This document shows positions 17,147 to 27,055 of a stretch of 58,127 nt of DNA, piece by piece. Source of the DNA: Nocardioides sp. AX2bis (GTDB lineage Bacteria > Actinomycetota > Actinomycetes > Propionibacteriales > Nocardioidaceae); NCBI RefSeq assembly GCF_902506435.1, contig NZ_LR733215.1, positions 456,026 through 514,152 of the forward strand, in the 5' to 3' direction. The notes beneath the pieces were generated by a model. The model was given only the letters and a program-made list of their open reading frames with translations, was not told the DNA's origin and ran no database searches. Within the stretch, counting starts at the first letter, position 1; each line of letters opens with the position of its first letter. The translations under genes and the position numbers were made by a program.

Positions 17147-17845
17147 CTACCGGTCGACCGACGCGGTGTCACTTCGCTTGGCCAGCCGCGTCGGCTGGGG
17201 TCGGCGCGTCCGTCGGACGAGGCCGGCGTACACCAGGACGATCCCCACGAGCGCGCCGAGGAGGGCGCTCAGCGCGATGGTCACGGCAGCCGGGAGCCCG
17301 GCTGGCGCTCCGTCTGTGGCAGCCGGGGTCAGTACCTGCCCGCCGGGAGCCGGAGCGAGGGCATCACCGGGCGTACCAGTGGAGCCGATCGCGGCCAGAC
17401 GAGCGTCCCGCTCCTCATCACGGTACTGGAGGTATTCCGAGGCGAAAGCGTCCGCGACGGTCACGGCACCGTCCGGGCTGTCCCAGGCTGCCGTCACCCG
17501 GAGGACCCGGGAGTCGTTGACGGCCTCGACGGTGACCCTCGTCTGTAGGTCCTGGACGCTCGTGCTCAGGCCCAGGAGGTCGATGACGGCCTGGGTGACC
17601 GGTGCGGAATCCACGACCAGGCTCTGGGTGGCGACCTCCTGCGCGGTGACCTCGCTGGTCTCCTGAGTCGTGGAGATCTCGGTCGGGTCGATCTGGATCA
17701 GCGTCGAGGCGTCGTATGCCGGCGGAGTGAGGAAGGTGTACAACGCGCCGGCGGCGCCGAACGCCAGGGCGACCACGACGACGACCACCACTTGAGCGAG
17801 CGTGACGGCCGGACGACGTGACGGGGCAGGGGTGACGGGGGCCAT
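17147..17845 (-). CDS. Wzz/YveK-type chain-length regulator, no kinase domain
   Basis: A 232-residue membrane protein with two transmembrane segments, AQVVVVVVVALAFGAAGAL near residue 18 and TIALSALLGALVGIVLVYAG near residue 195, flanking an extracytoplasmic domain that opens PPAYDASTLIQIDP and has VTAAWDSPDGAVTVADAFA. This is the polysaccharide co-polymerase layout. It ends shortly after the second helix with a basic tail and has no Walker motifs or C-terminal Tyr cluster, so any BY-kinase must be separate. GGAGAACTC precedes the ATG at 17845. It should set polymer length together with Wzy. It is divergent from gmd. Confidence 0.87.
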   Translation of the reverse strand: MAPVTPAPSRRPAVTLAQVVVVVVVALAFGAAGALYTFLTPPAYDASTLIQIDPTEISTTQETSEVTAQEVATQSLVVDSAPVTQAVIDLLGLSTSVQDLQTRVTVEAVNDSRVLRVTAAWDSPDGAVTVADAFASEYLQYRDEERDARLAAIGSTGTPGDALAPAPGGQVLTPAATDGAPAGLPAAVTIALSALLGALVGIVLVYAGLVRRTRRPQPTRLAKRSDTASVDR

Positions 17846-18118
17846 GAGTTCTCCGGAGCATGAGGCTCACACGCAGGGGCGGACGCCGACGGTGTGGTGC
17901 TCACATTATGAGGGCAGGTGCAGCAAAGCAGCCGCAACGGGACCTCCGAGGTGTCCGTCAGCCGCCGTGCGACCGACTCATGCGGTTAACTCCCGGCTGG
18001 CTGTGCATGTCGGTCCCAGGCGGACTCGGACTCGCCTAGAGTGGCGACCGGCTCGAACCGCCGCCGCCCAGGCCTCGGGCGAACCGGACGGTCCGGGCAC
18101 CCATCGAGGAGCGTGGCA

Positions 18119-19180
18119 GTGGTCGACGGTCGAGCAGCAACCGGACAAGGCGTGACGCAGGGCGCCGGGAGAACTGCTCTGATCACCGGGATCACGGGTC
18201 AGGACGGTTCGTACCTGGCCGAGCTCCTGCTGTCCAAGGGCTACGTCGTGCACGGGATCGTCCGCCGCTCGTCGAGCCTGAACACCGAGCGCCTCGACGG
18301 GATCTACGAAGAGCCACAGCAGCCCGGACGTCGCCTGGTCCTCCACTACTCCGACCTCTCGGATGGAACCAGTCTCGTCAACCTCCTGCACGAGATCCAG
18401 CCGGACGAGGTCTACAACCTCGGTGCGCAGAGCCATGTCCGGGTCTCTTTCGACTCACCGCTCTACACCGCCCAGGCGACGGGGATGGGCACGATGCGTC
18501 TGCTCGAGGCTATCCGCGCATCTGGGACGCAGACGCGTTTCATCCAGGCGTCGTCCTCGGAGATGTTCGGCTCTACCCCGCCGCCCCAGAACGAGATGAC
18601 CGCATTCCACCCCCGCAGTCCTTACGCTGTAGCCAAGGTCTTTGCGTACTGGTCCGTCGTCAACTGGCGCGAGGCACAGGGGATGTTCGCGGTTAATGCG
18701 ATCATGTTCAACCACGAGAGCCCTCGCCGCGGGACCACGTTCGTGACCCGCAAGATCACTCGCGCGGTGGCTCGGATCCAAGCAGGCCTCCAGGACCGCC
18801 TCTACCTCGGCAACCTGGATGCCTCGCGCGACTGGGGATACGCGCCCGAGTACGTCGAGGGGATGTGGAGGATGCTCCAACGGGACGAACCGGTCGACCT
18901 GGTGCTGGCGACGGGCGAGATGCACACGGTGCGGGAGTTCTGCGAGCTGGCTTTCGCCCGGGTGGGTCTCCGGTGGGAGGAACACGTCGGGCACGACTCC
19001 CGGTACGAGCGGGCCGCCGAGGTCGACGCCCTGCTCGGGGACGCCTCCCGGGCCAGGGCGGAGATCGGCTGGGAGCCGAAGGTGGCGTTCGAGGACCTGG
19101 TCGCGATCATGGTCGATGCCGATGTCCGTCATCTTGATGACGAGCGCAGCGGAAGGCTGGTGCGGATCGACCGTGAGTGA
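18119..19180 (+). CDS. gmd: GDP-mannose 4,6-dehydratase
   Basis: A 353-residue extended short-chain dehydrogenase that converts GDP-mannose to GDP-4-keto-6-deoxymannose. The N-terminal NADP site is [19 protein letters not shown], and [20 protein letters not shown] is the signature Gmd segment. QASSSEMFG and [12 protein letters not shown] carry the Ser and YxxxK catalytic residues, and NHESPRRG and [16 protein letters not shown] bind substrate. The start is GTG 18119, with GAGGAG seven bases upstream; GTG 18152 is also possible. The stop overlaps the next GT4 gene. Its product feeds Fcl (34665-35615) for GDP-L-fucose, unless a GDP-rhamnose route exists elsewhere. Confidence 0.95.
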   Translation: MVDGRAATGQGVTQGAGRTALITGITGQDGSYLAELLLSKGYVVHGIVRRSSSLNTERLDGIYEEPQQPGRRLVLHYSDLSDGTSLVNLLHEIQPDEVYNLGAQSHVRVSFDSPLYTAQATGMGTMRLLEAIRASGTQTRFIQASSSEMFGSTPPPQNEMTAFHPRSPYAVAKVFAYWSVVNWREAQGMFAVNAIMFNHESPRRGTTFVTRKITRAVARIQAGLQDRLYLGNLDASRDWGYAPEYVEGMWRMLQRDEPVDLVLATGEMHTVREFCELAFARVGLRWEEHVGHDSRYERAAEVDALLGDASRARAEIGWEPKVAFEDLVAIMVDADVRHLDDERSGRLVRIDRE

Positions 19181-20378
19181 TCGCGTCGGACCCCTCACCG
19201 TGGTCCAGGTCGTGTCCCTCGTCGGGGGTGGTGGGGAGTTCGGCGGCCCCACGACGGTCGCGGTGGGCCTGACGAGAGAGTTGTCCAGTCGAGGTCACCG
19301 CGTCACCCTGCTCGCTCTGCGCGTGGGTGATGTCGGAGTGCCCGACGGCGTGCCGTCCAGCGGCTGGAAGGTGTTCCCAGCCCGGCGGTTCGTGCCCGGG
19401 GTCGGGATGCTCGGGTTGTTCAACCTCCGTCTGGCCTGGTGCCTGTGGCGTTCGATGAGGCGCGCTGACATCGTCCACCTGCACGCCGGTCGTGACCTCG
19501 TCTCGCTGGTGACCCTTCTCCTTGCTGCGCTGACCAACGTCCCCGTCGTGGCTCAGACCCACGGCATGGTCCGACCCCGCAGCAGCCCGCTCGCGTCGCT
19601 CTTTGATCGGGTCTTCGTCCCACTGCTTCGCAGGGCACGCGTCGTCAGCTTCCTCACGCCTGACGAAGAGGTGGACCTGCGCGCCCTCCTTGGGTCGGAT
19701 GCCCCGTTGTCCGCTCTCTCAAACGGGCTCCCGTTGCCACCTCAACCGGCCTCGCGTGATCCGTCCGATACGACGCCGACTGTGGTCTTCGCTTCTCGGC
19801 TCCACCCGGTCAAGCGGGTGGTGGCTTTCGCTGAGGCGGCACGAATCCTGCTCGACGCCGGTGTCGACGCAGACTTCGTGGTCTACGGCCCGGACCAGGG
19901 CCAGCTCGACCGGTTGCTGGAGATCGTGGCGGAGATGGGTTCGTCCGGTCGCCTTCGTTATGGGGGCGCCCTTGGACACGACGAGACCCTCACGGCGATG
20001 GCAACCGGCGACGTGTTCGTTCTGCCCAGCAGCATCGACTGGGCGCCGATGGCGCTGTTGGAGGCGATGAGCCTCGGCCTGGCCTGTGTGTGCACTCATT
20101 CGTGCGGGCTCGCGCCGGCGATCGAACGGGCGGAGGCAGGCCTGGTGATCGACGGCGACGTCGTGGAGATCGCCGAGGCGGTCCGACGGCTCGTGGAGGA
20201 CCCGGCGCTCGCGAGACGTCTAGGCGAGAACGCCCGTGACCTCGTGCGCCGCGAGTTCTCCCTGGCCGCGATCGTGGACGACCTGCTCCGCTGCTACGTC
20301 GCGGTGTTGAGCCCGGCCACCACGAGCGCGGCGACCCGGTCCAGGCCCGCTTCGGCCGAGAGAAAGTCCGAGGCGTAG
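19173..20378 (+). CDS. GT4 family glycosyltransferase, translationally coupled to gmd
   Basis: A 401-residue GT-B enzyme. It opens with [20 protein letters not shown], has [17 protein letters not shown], and its donor domain has [18 protein letters not shown] and [17 protein letters not shown], where the first acidic residue of the EX7E motif is Asp. The start is GTG 19173, eight bases inside the gmd stop, so it is likely coupled to gmd and may use a GDP-6-deoxyhexose. Its last 85 bases overlap the 3' end of the convergent GT4 gene at 20294-21544. Confidence 0.88.
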   Translation: MSDRVGPLTVVQVVSLVGGGGEFGGPTTVAVGLTRELSSRGHRVTLLALRVGDVGVPDGVPSSGWKVFPARRFVPGVGMLGLFNLRLAWCLWRSMRRADIVHLHAGRDLVSLVTLLLAALTNVPVVAQTHGMVRPRSSPLASLFDRVFVPLLRRARVVSFLTPDEEVDLRALLGSDAPLSALSNGLPLPPQPASRDPSDTTPTVVFASRLHPVKRVVAFAEAARILLDAGVDADFVVYGPDQGQLDRLLEIVAEMGSSGRLRYGGALGHDETLTAMATGDVFVLPSSIDWAPMALLEAMSLGLACVCTHSCGLAPAIERAEAGLVIDGDVVEIAEAVRRLVEDPALARRLGENARDLVRREFSLAAIVDDLLRCYVAVLSPATTSAATRSRPASAERKSEA

Positions 20379-21544
20379 GTCCGTCCCGCGGCTGCGAGTG
20401 CTCCGCGCTGGGCCGGCGCATCCCGAAGCGCGAGGACCGCGCTCAACAGGGCTTCCGGTTCTTGGGCGTCGATCACGACTCCCGCGCCGCTGCTGCGAAC
20501 CTCGCGAGCGGTCCCGCAGTCTGCGGCGACTGACGCCAGCACCGGCACACCGGCGTTGAAGTAGGCGGTCAGCTTGCTGGGGACACTCATGTCGTGGACC
20601 TCCGAACGTTGGGCCACCAGTCCAATATCTGCGGCGGCCAGTACCCCGGGGAAGTCCATCCCGGCGACGGGATCGACGAAGGAAAGGGTGGAGATGTCCT
20701 CGGCCCGCTCCATCAACGCACCCCGACGGCTTCCATCGCCCATCAGGACGAACAGCAGGTCCGTGTGGCCGTGGTGCTGGGCCAGGCGCGCGGCATCGAC
20801 GACGACCTCGAGGCCCTGTTTCAGACCCATGTTGCCGGCGTGGAGCACCACGAACCGATCGCGCCAGGAGTCGTCGACGATCTTCTCTACATCTCGCGGC
20901 GGCTGTTGGAGGGTCCAGTTGGGCACCACGTGCATCCGGTCCTCGGAGACCCCGATCGCTCGGCAGTGCTCCGCCAGTGAGGAGTGGACCAGGCCGAGGG
21001 CTGTGGCCGTCTTGAAGAGGCGCTGCTCGAGAGCACTGACCAGGCCGGCAGCAAGACGACCACCGAGGATCCCACTTTGACGTGCGCCGGCACCCGAGAG
21101 GTCCTGCACGATGAGCACCAAGGGCACGCCATGGTGATCGGCAACCCGCTGGGCGAGGACCCCACCGGCCAAGGACGGCACGACTGCGACGACGACGTCG
21201 ACTGCGCGCCGTCTGGTGCCGCGGAGCAACCCGTGCAACAGGAAAGTCAGCTCGTAGAAACCGCGGGTGAGAGCCGTCTGTCGACGAGGAATGTACTGCC
21301 GCAACCGGGTCACCGGGATGCCGTTGACCTGCTCGACGCGGCTGAAGCGTCGGCGGTCGTCGGGCGAGAGGCGCCAGGACGGGTAGTGGGGCAGTCCAGC
21401 CACCACCTCGACGCGCGCACCGTCTCGACTCAACCGCTCGGCGGTTGCAGCGGCATACGGACCGATCCCGGCGTGCTCCGGGCTGTAGGAGACGCTCACG
21501 AACAGCACTCGTTTGCCCGCAAGAACGACTGGCGTCTCGGTCAT
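20294..21544 (-). CDS. WbuB-like GT4 family glycosyltransferase
   Basis: A 416-residue GT-B enzyme of the WbuB (putative N-acetylfucosamine/fucosamine transferase-like) group. It opens KRVLFVSVSYSPEHAGIGPY and has EVVAGLPHYPSWRL, PLVLIVQDLSGAGARQSG, LHAGNMGLKQGLEVVVDAA and SVPSKLTAYFNAGVPVLAS, the usual block of this subgroup. The donor sugar cannot be named from sequence. It starts at ATG 21544 and ends inside the 3' end of the convergent GT4 gene. It is separated from the GDPD-TIG gene downstream of its start by about 150 bases. Confidence 0.88.
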   Translation of the reverse strand: MTETPVVLAGKRVLFVSVSYSPEHAGIGPYAAATAERLSRDGARVEVVAGLPHYPSWRLSPDDRRRFSRVEQVNGIPVTRLRQYIPRRQTALTRGFYELTFLLHGLLRGTRRRAVDVVVAVVPSLAGGVLAQRVADHHGVPLVLIVQDLSGAGARQSGILGGRLAAGLVSALEQRLFKTATALGLVHSSLAEHCRAIGVSEDRMHVVPNWTLQQPPRDVEKIVDDSWRDRFVVLHAGNMGLKQGLEVVVDAARLAQHHGHTDLLFVLMGDGSRRGALMERAEDISTLSFVDPVAGMDFPGVLAAADIGLVAQRSEVHDMSVPSKLTAYFNAGVPVLASVAADCGTAREVRSSGAGVVIDAQEPEALLSAVLALRDAPAQRGALAAAGRTYASDFLSAEAGLDRVAALVVAGLNTAT

Positions 21545-21700
21545 GTTCTGTTCTCCGCCCTTGCCCCGCGAGAGTGCAACGCGAAGGCCACCATCCGGAC
21601 CGTGGTGGGCCCGATCATGCCTTCGGCGGCATGGCCCGCCTTGCTCAACAGTCTGATGATCTGGTCACCCTAGTCTGCGTGGGTGCCCTCAGGTGCTGTC

Positions 21701-23920
21701 TCAGGGCAGCAGCTGGAACGCGGCTTGACTCTGCGTGACGCCACCAGGGGTGACCACGCCCAGCTTGCTCCGCGCGGGGGCGTTGGCCGGCACGGTTGCG
21801 GTGATCTGGGTCGGGGAGTCGACGGTGAAGGTGGCGGTGACGGCCCCGAAGCGCACGATGCGCGCCTGGAGGAATCCGGTACCAGTGATGACGACGCTGG
21901 AGCCGGCCCTGGCCGAGCTCGGGGTGAAGGAGGTGATCGTCGGTGCGACCTTGAACGGGTCGGTGCTCTGCGCGGTGCCGGCGGGGGTGGTCACTCCCAG
22001 CTTGCTGGAGGCGGGGGCGTCGGCCGGGACGGTTGCGGTGATCTGGGTCGGGGAGTCGATGGTGAAGGTGGCGGTGACGGCCCCGAAGCGGACGAAGCGC
22101 GCCTCGGCGAAACCGGTGCCGGTGATGACCACGGAGCTTCCGTTCGTGCCGGTGGTGGGCGTGAAGGAGCCGATCGTCGGTGGCATCTTGAACGGGTCGG
22201 TGCTTTGCGTGGTGCCGGCGGGGGTGGTCACTCCCAGCTTGCTGGAGGCGGGGGCGTCGGCCGGGACCGTTGCGGTGATCTGGGTCGGGGAGTCGATGGT
22301 GAAGGTGGCGGTGACGGCCCCGAAGCGGACGAAGCGCGCCTCGGCGAAACCGGTGCCGGTGATGACCACGGAGCTTCCGTTCGTGCCGGTGGTGGGCGTG
22401 AAGGAGCCGATCGTCGGCGGCACCTTGAAGGAGTCGGTGCTCTGCACTGTGCCGGTCGGCGTCGTCACGCTGACTTTGCTGACCGCGGGAGCGTCGACCG
22501 GCACGATCGCAGTGATCTGGGTGTCGGAGTCGACCGTGTAGGACGCAGACGAGGCGCCGAAGGCGACGGCGCTGGTCTCGGACAGGTTGGTTCCGGTGAT
22601 GACCACTGCGGTGCCCGGCACTCCAGCGCTCGGGCTGAGCGCGTCTACTCCGACGGGGCGCGTGGCGGTGAACAGCGCGTTGCTCTCCACCGTCGTCGAG
22701 GGAGTCGTCACAGTGATTCTGCTGGACGCGGGCACGTCAGTCGGCACGGTCGCCGTGATCTGGGTGTCGGAGTCGACGACGAACGGGGCGCTGGCGGTGC
22801 CGAATGCAACCGCGGTCGCGTCGAGGAACCCGGCACCGGTGACGACGACCGGGGTACCAGGTGACCCGGTGGTCGGGGTGAAGGTGTCGACGACTGCGGG
22901 TGCGGCCTGGAACGGCGTGCTGCTCGTGACAGATCCGTTGGGCGTCCGCACCGTGATGTTCGCTCGTGCCGGGACGTTCTCCGGCACGACGGCCGTGAGT
23001 TGGGTCCGCGAGTCGACCACGAAGGTGGCGGACACGTTGCCGAAGGTGACCCGCGAGGCGTCGGTGAAGAAGTCGCCGGTGACGGTGACGGGCGTGCCGG
23101 CGGGACCGCCGGACGGTGTGAAGCCCTCGATGGTCGGTGGCTGGAGTGCGTCCGGGCAGAAGGACACGAGCTCTTGCGGGAAGTCGGTCAGCTGCGCGTT
23201 TGCGCCGGCGCCGATCGTGTTCCGCCACTCCCGGGTGTCGTTGGCGAGCCGGTCCTGTACCTCGATACCGCCGGCCTGGTAGCGGTCGACCTCTGTTGCG
23301 GTGATTCCTGTGGGGCCCATGATGATGATGTCGACCCCCTGGTCGGTCAGCACCTGCGGGTCGGGAGGGGGAGAGGTGATGTAGCGAGCAGCCAAGCGGA
23401 TGTCCGGCGCAACACGGTGGGTATAGGCGGCATGAGTCGTGAACCAGGTGGTGTCGACCCTCCCCGCGTCTCGGATCTGCTGGGCGACCCGCTCCACGGT
23501 GGTCTGCTGCTTGAGCTCGATGTACACCCTGGTCTCCGGGATCGTGGCCCAGTACGCCATCGCCTCCTCCAGGGTCGGGATGCGCGAGCCGGCCTTCTTG
23601 TAGCGCAGGGCTGCGACCTGGGCGGTGGTCATCTTGTCGATATAGCCATCGACCCCGGTCGAGCGCAGGGTGTTCCGGTCGTGGAAGATCCACATCTGTC
23701 CCTGTGCGTCCGCCCAGAGATCGGTCTCGATGCTGAAGCCTTCAGCTGCGGCGCGCTCGAAGGACGTCATCGAGTTCTCATCCACCCTGGCGGGGTGCAG
23801 CCCACGATGCGCGATGGCCTCCAGCGAAGAACAGTCCGTGGGTGCAGCGACTGCCGGTGCCGCTGGTAAGGCGACCAACGATGCGACCACAGCCGTCAGA
23901 GAAAGTAAAAAAGCGCGCAC
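21701..23920 (-). CDS. secreted glycerophosphodiester phosphodiesterase-like protein with six IPT/TIG repeats
   Basis: A 739-residue exported protein. It has a Sec signal (RAFLLSLTAVVASLVALPAA), then a GDPD-type TIM-barrel (about residues 35-250) with the catalytic pattern AHRGLHP, SIETDLWAD and IFHDRNTLRSTG. Six immunoglobulin-like IPT/TIG repeats of about 79 residues follow, each with a P-x-x-G-x-x-V-x-[IV]-T-G core. GDPD enzymes cleave glycerophosphodiesters, here perhaps in teichoic acids or lipids; the TIG array may bind or space the enzyme from the wall. The GTG at 23920 is chosen (GGGGGA seven bases upstream) over ATG 23941, which has no ribosome site. A shorter relative is at 28806-29864. 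Confidence 0.88.
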   Translation of the reverse strand: MRAFLLSLTAVVASLVALPAAPAVAAPTDCSSLEAIAHRGLHPARVDENSMTSFERAAAEGFSIETDLWADAQGQMWIFHDRNTLRSTGVDGYIDKMTTAQVAALRYKKAGSRIPTLEEAMAYWATIPETRVYIELKQQTTVERVAQQIRDAGRVDTTWFTTHAAYTHRVAPDIRLAARYITSPPPDPQVLTDQGVDIIIMGPTGITATEVDRYQAGGIEVQDRLANDTREWRNTIGAGANAQLTDFPQELVSFCPDALQPPTIEGFTPSGGPAGTPVTVTGDFFTDASRVTFGNVSATFVVDSRTQLTAVVPENVPARANITVRTPNGSVTSSTPFQAAPAVVDTFTPTTGSPGTPVVVTGAGFLDATAVAFGTASAPFVVDSDTQITATVPTDVPASSRITVTTPSTTVESNALFTATRPVGVDALSPSAGVPGTAVVITGTNLSETSAVAFGASSASYTVDSDTQITAIVPVDAPAVSKVSVTTPTGTVQSTDSFKVPPTIGSFTPTTGTNGSSVVITGTGFAEARFVRFGAVTATFTIDSPTQITATVPADAPASSKLGVTTPAGTTQSTDPFKMPPTIGSFTPTTGTNGSSVVITGTGFAEARFVRFGAVTATFTIDSPTQITATVPADAPASSKLGVTTPAGTAQSTDPFKVAPTITSFTPSSARAGSSVVITGTGFLQARIVRFGAVTATFTVDSPTQITATVPANAPARSKLGVVTPGGVTQSQAAFQLLP
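21951..22424. repeat. two near-identical 237-bp direct repeats
   Basis: Units 21951-22187 and 22188-22424 encode the fourth and fifth TIG domains and differ by only a handful of bases, while the outer TIG repeats are clearly diverged. This marks a recent in-frame duplication or gene-conversion event, so repeat number may vary among strains. Confidence 0.85.
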
Positions 23921-24275
23921 TGCAGGTTCCCCCAAAGGCATTCAGCATCAGAAGAGGCCGGTCGGCTCTGCTCCTGGCGTCCTTGCTGGCCCCTCGGGCG
24001 AGGCTGCTCGGACAACGGGCAACAGGTTGCTCGCGGTGAGAGAACGGTAGCGCGGATAATCGCGCGGACAGAATTTTGACCGGTGACGTTGCGCCGTCGA
24101 CACGAAGCGTCTGGAACCACCCGGCGATACCGCGTGGGTCGGGCAGCGCAGGCGTACCCAAGTCAGGGGAAAACTTCGTCTCAGTGTCCGAAGGTCCCAG
24201 TCCGCTGGTGGAACCTACTCGCGTGGCCGTCAGGTCGCACTCTCGGGTCCGCACCCCAACGCTCCAGGAGCCAGC
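23921..24275. other. divergent intergenic region with short inverted repeat
   Basis: This gap separates two divergent secreted-protein genes and should hold both promoters. An inverted repeat, GCGCG-gataat-CGCGC (24050-24065), lies in its middle and could be an operator. TTGACC near 24074 is a possible -35 for the rightward gene, without a good -10. No gene is evident. Confidence 0.4.
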
Positions 24276-25658
24276 ATGTGGCAGAACCGTCCTCGTACCC
24301 TCGCTTCTGGGGGATCCGCCGCTAGTCGCGCCCCTGTCGTGGTGTCGCGACGTGCTCGTCTGGCACGGGGTTCGGCGCGATTCACCGCCGTGGCTGCCGT
24401 CCTTGCATCCAGCCTGGTGTCGGGCGGGGCTGCCTCGGCCAGCGAGGTCGTGCACCCGGTTGTCGTGTCAGAGACCGCAGCAGAGTTCACTCCGAACCTG
24501 GTCGACGACGGGGCGTTCCCGCGCGGCCCGAGGGTGCTCTCGATCACGTCCGCGGGTGACCAGATGTTCGCCGGCGGCGAGTTCCACCAGGTCCGCGGCG
24601 CCGCGAAGTCGTCACCGGTCCTCGACCGCTCGAACTTCGTCGCCTTCGACGCTGTGACCGGTGAGATCAGCGGAGCCGCCCCCCAGCTGGACGGGGCCGT
24701 CTGGGCGGTGGAGGCCAGCGGGGACTCGGTCTACCTGGGTGGGAACTTCCAGAACGTCAACGGCGTGCCCTCTCCCGGTCTGGTCAAGATCGATGCCGCT
24801 ACCGGTGAGGTGGACCCGACCTTCAGGCCGCGTCCGATGGTCGGGACCCGTCAGCTGGATCTCGTCGACGGTCGTCTCTTCGCGGCGGGTAGCTTCGGCC
24901 GGCGTCTGATTGCTCTGGACCCGGTTACGGGCGTCGACACCCGGTACCTGAAGACCACGGTCTTGGGGAAGATCGCGAACAGTGCGGGTTCGACGTCGGT
25001 CTACAGCTTCTCGATCGATCCTGCCGGCACCCGGCTCGTCGCCGTCGGGAACTTCACGACCATCGACGGCGTCTCCCGCCCCCGCGCATTCATGCTCGAT
25101 CTCACCGCCACCGGAGCCACGCTCAACGAGTGGTATTACGCGCCGCTGGCCGACAAGTGCGCCTCCGACACGCCGGTACGCCAGGCGTACCTGAACGACG
25201 TCGACTTCGCTCCCACGGGTGACTGGTTCGTCCTCGCCTCCAGCGGGTACGTCCCAGCCACGACGCAGCAGATCGGCACCCACGTCTGCGATGCGGCCGC
25301 TCGGTTCGAGACAGCTGTCGCGCGCCCCACCCGGCCGACCTGGATCAACTACACCGGCGGCGACACGCTCACCTCGGTCGTGATCACCGGGGCCGCGGTG
25401 TACGTGCAGGGCCACCACCGCTGGCTCGACAACCCGTTCGGCAAGGACTACGCCGGTCCGGGGGCCGTGGTCCGCAAGGGGATCGGCGCGATCGACCCGT
25501 CGACCGGCAGGGCGCTGGCCTGGGACCCGCCCAAGCAGAGCGGCATTGGTGGCTTCGGCTTCGACGTCACCGACAAGGGCCTGTGGATCGGTAGTGAGAG
25601 CAAGGTCTTCAACGGCAGGCCTCATTGGGGCATTGCTTTCACCCCACTTGCGGGCTGA
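24276..25658 (+). CDS. secreted beta-propeller protein
   Basis: A 460-residue protein with a long basic N-region and signal peptide (FTAVAAVLASSLVSGGAASA, about residues 36-56). The mature part is made of repeats such as GDQMFAGGEFHQVRG, GDSVYLGGNFQNVNG, DGRLFAAGSFGRRLIALDP and GTRLVAVGNFTTIDG, a pattern of beta-propeller blades (delta-60/WD-like) common in actinobacterial surface proteins. No catalytic motif is visible. The ATG at 24276 follows AGGAG. It ends 118 bases before the convergent DUF1501 gene. A binding or scaffold role at the surface is plausible. Confidence 0.8.
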   Translation: MWQNRPRTLASGGSAASRAPVVVSRRARLARGSARFTAVAAVLASSLVSGGAASASEVVHPVVVSETAAEFTPNLVDDGAFPRGPRVLSITSAGDQMFAGGEFHQVRGAAKSSPVLDRSNFVAFDAVTGEISGAAPQLDGAVWAVEASGDSVYLGGNFQNVNGVPSPGLVKIDAATGEVDPTFRPRPMVGTRQLDLVDGRLFAAGSFGRRLIALDPVTGVDTRYLKTTVLGKIANSAGSTSVYSFSIDPAGTRLVAVGNFTTIDGVSRPRAFMLDLTATGATLNEWYYAPLADKCASDTPVRQAYLNDVDFAPTGDWFVLASSGYVPATTQQIGTHVCDAAARFETAVARPTRPTWINYTGGDTLTSVVITGAAVYVQGHHRWLDNPFGKDYAGPGAVVRKGIGAIDPSTGRALAWDPPKQSGIGGFGFDVTDKGLWIGSESKVFNGRPHWGIAFTPLAG

Positions 25659-25776
25659 TTCCCCCGGCGGACCAGACGACGACTACGTGCAGGACGCGCT
25701 GGGAACCATCAGGATCCCCGCGCGTCCTTCTCGGGTCGGAAGGGCGTCGCAGGGCGTGGCCTGGCCGCGTGTCTGG

Positions 25777-27048
25777 TCAGGCCATGAAGCCGAGCGCGGC
25801 CTCCGGGCGGAATCCCGGAAAGACCGCCCCGACGTTCGTGCTCATCCGGTTCCGCACGATCTCACTGAGCACGCTGCGGTAGTCACGGGTGACTGCGAGG
25901 TCACCGTTGATCAGGTCGCCGCGGTCGAGCCCCGGCCACCGACCGAAGACGCGGCCGCCGTTGACCCCGCCACCCAGCACCAACATGGTGTTGCCATGGC
26001 CGTGGTCGAGGCCGGCGTTCGCGTTCTCGCCGACGCGGCGGCCGAACTCGCTGATCGTCACCAGGGTGACGCGGGACGCCAGCGTTCCGAGGTCCGTGAA
26101 CAGCGCCGCGATGGCGGCCGACATGTCGGAGATCATGGGTGACATGGACCCGTGGTCGAGGTTGCCGACGCCCACGTGCATGTCCCAGCTGCCGAAGTCG
26201 ACAGTCACGGCGCGGACGCCTACGCCGGCCTTCACCAGGCGGGCGGTGTCCTGCATGACCCGTCCCAGCGGCGTGCCGGGGTAGTTGGCGCCGGCGGCCG
26301 GCCTGGGCTGGGTCCTCGCCAGTGGCGCCAGCTTCAGGGACGCGTCGAGAGCCGATGTCCCGGCCCTGCCGAGAGGGTCCTGGGGACCTCGCCACATCGC
26401 ATCGAGTGAACGTCGCTTCCAGGCTGCTTGCGGTCCGCTGTTCGCGCCAGGCAACCCGATGGCAGCAGTCTGGCGGATCCCCAGCGTCGGTTCCGAGCCG
26501 TACAGGGACGTCGAGACCATGGAGGACCCCATGGCGACGGCTTCCGTAGGGGCGTCGTCCGCCGTCAGCCCGATCATCCGGTTCAGCCAGCCGGTGCGGG
26601 CCGATGACCCGGGGTCGGCGTCCTCGATGGACTCCATGGCGGCGAAGTGGCTGCGGTTGGGCATCGGGAGTCCGACGGCCTGCACCGCGGCCATCCTTCC
26701 CTGACGCCACATCGGCTGGAGAGGCGCGAACGAGGGGTGCAGGCCGAAGAAGCCGTCCGGCTCGAGCAGCCGGCTCCGTGGCACGGCGATCGATGGTCGG
26801 GCTGCGGCGTATCCGGGATCGCCGTAGGGCACGACCATCGACAACCCGTCGGCGCCCCCGCGCAGGCTGAGGACGATGAGGACGTTGCCGGGACTGGGGG
26901 TCGCCGCATAGGAGACCTGACGGAAGATCCCCTCGCTGAGGGCGGTGACGGTGCCGGCCCCGGCTGCCAGGCCAAGGCCGCGAAGCACCGATCGCCGTGA
27001 CGTCGAGTAGTCCGCGCAGGAGCAATCAGTGTGAGACACGTGGCGCAT
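25777..27048 (-). CDS. DUF1501 family protein, Tat-exported (copy 2)
   Basis: A 423-residue DUF1501 protein with the same plan as the one at 5403-6713: N-terminal CSCADY, Tat motif SRRSVLRGLGLAAG, LSLRGGADGLSMVVPYGDP, FGLHPSFAPLQPMW, NRSHFAAMESIED, and near the end SEFGRRVGENANAGLDHGHG and FGRWPGL. The start is ATG 27048; a TTG lies one codon upstream. It begins eight bases after the stop of the DUF1800 gene, so the two are one operon. In this copy the DUF1800 partner has no signal of its own, so this protein may carry it through the Tat pore. Enzymatic activity is unproven; the fold family includes phosphatases and sulfatases. Confidence 0.9.
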   Translation of the reverse strand: MRHVSHTDCSCADYSTSRRSVLRGLGLAAGAGTVTALSEGIFRQVSYAATPSPGNVLIVLSLRGGADGLSMVVPYGDPGYAAARPSIAVPRSRLLEPDGFFGLHPSFAPLQPMWRQGRMAAVQAVGLPMPNRSHFAAMESIEDADPGSSARTGWLNRMIGLTADDAPTEAVAMGSSMVSTSLYGSEPTLGIRQTAAIGLPGANSGPQAAWKRRSLDAMWRGPQDPLGRAGTSALDASLKLAPLARTQPRPAAGANYPGTPLGRVMQDTARLVKAGVGVRAVTVDFGSWDMHVGVGNLDHGSMSPMISDMSAAIAALFTDLGTLASRVTLVTISEFGRRVGENANAGLDHGHGNTMLVLGGGVNGGRVFGRWPGLDRGDLINGDLAVTRDYRSVLSEIVRNRMSTNVGAVFPGFRPEAALGFMA

Positions 27049-27055
27049 CAAGCCA

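Noticed and set aside
21683..22864. Gly/Asp/Arg-rich plus-strand frames opposite the TIG repeats
   Set aside because: Repetitive because they mirror the TIG-repeat DNA; no start site or family match.
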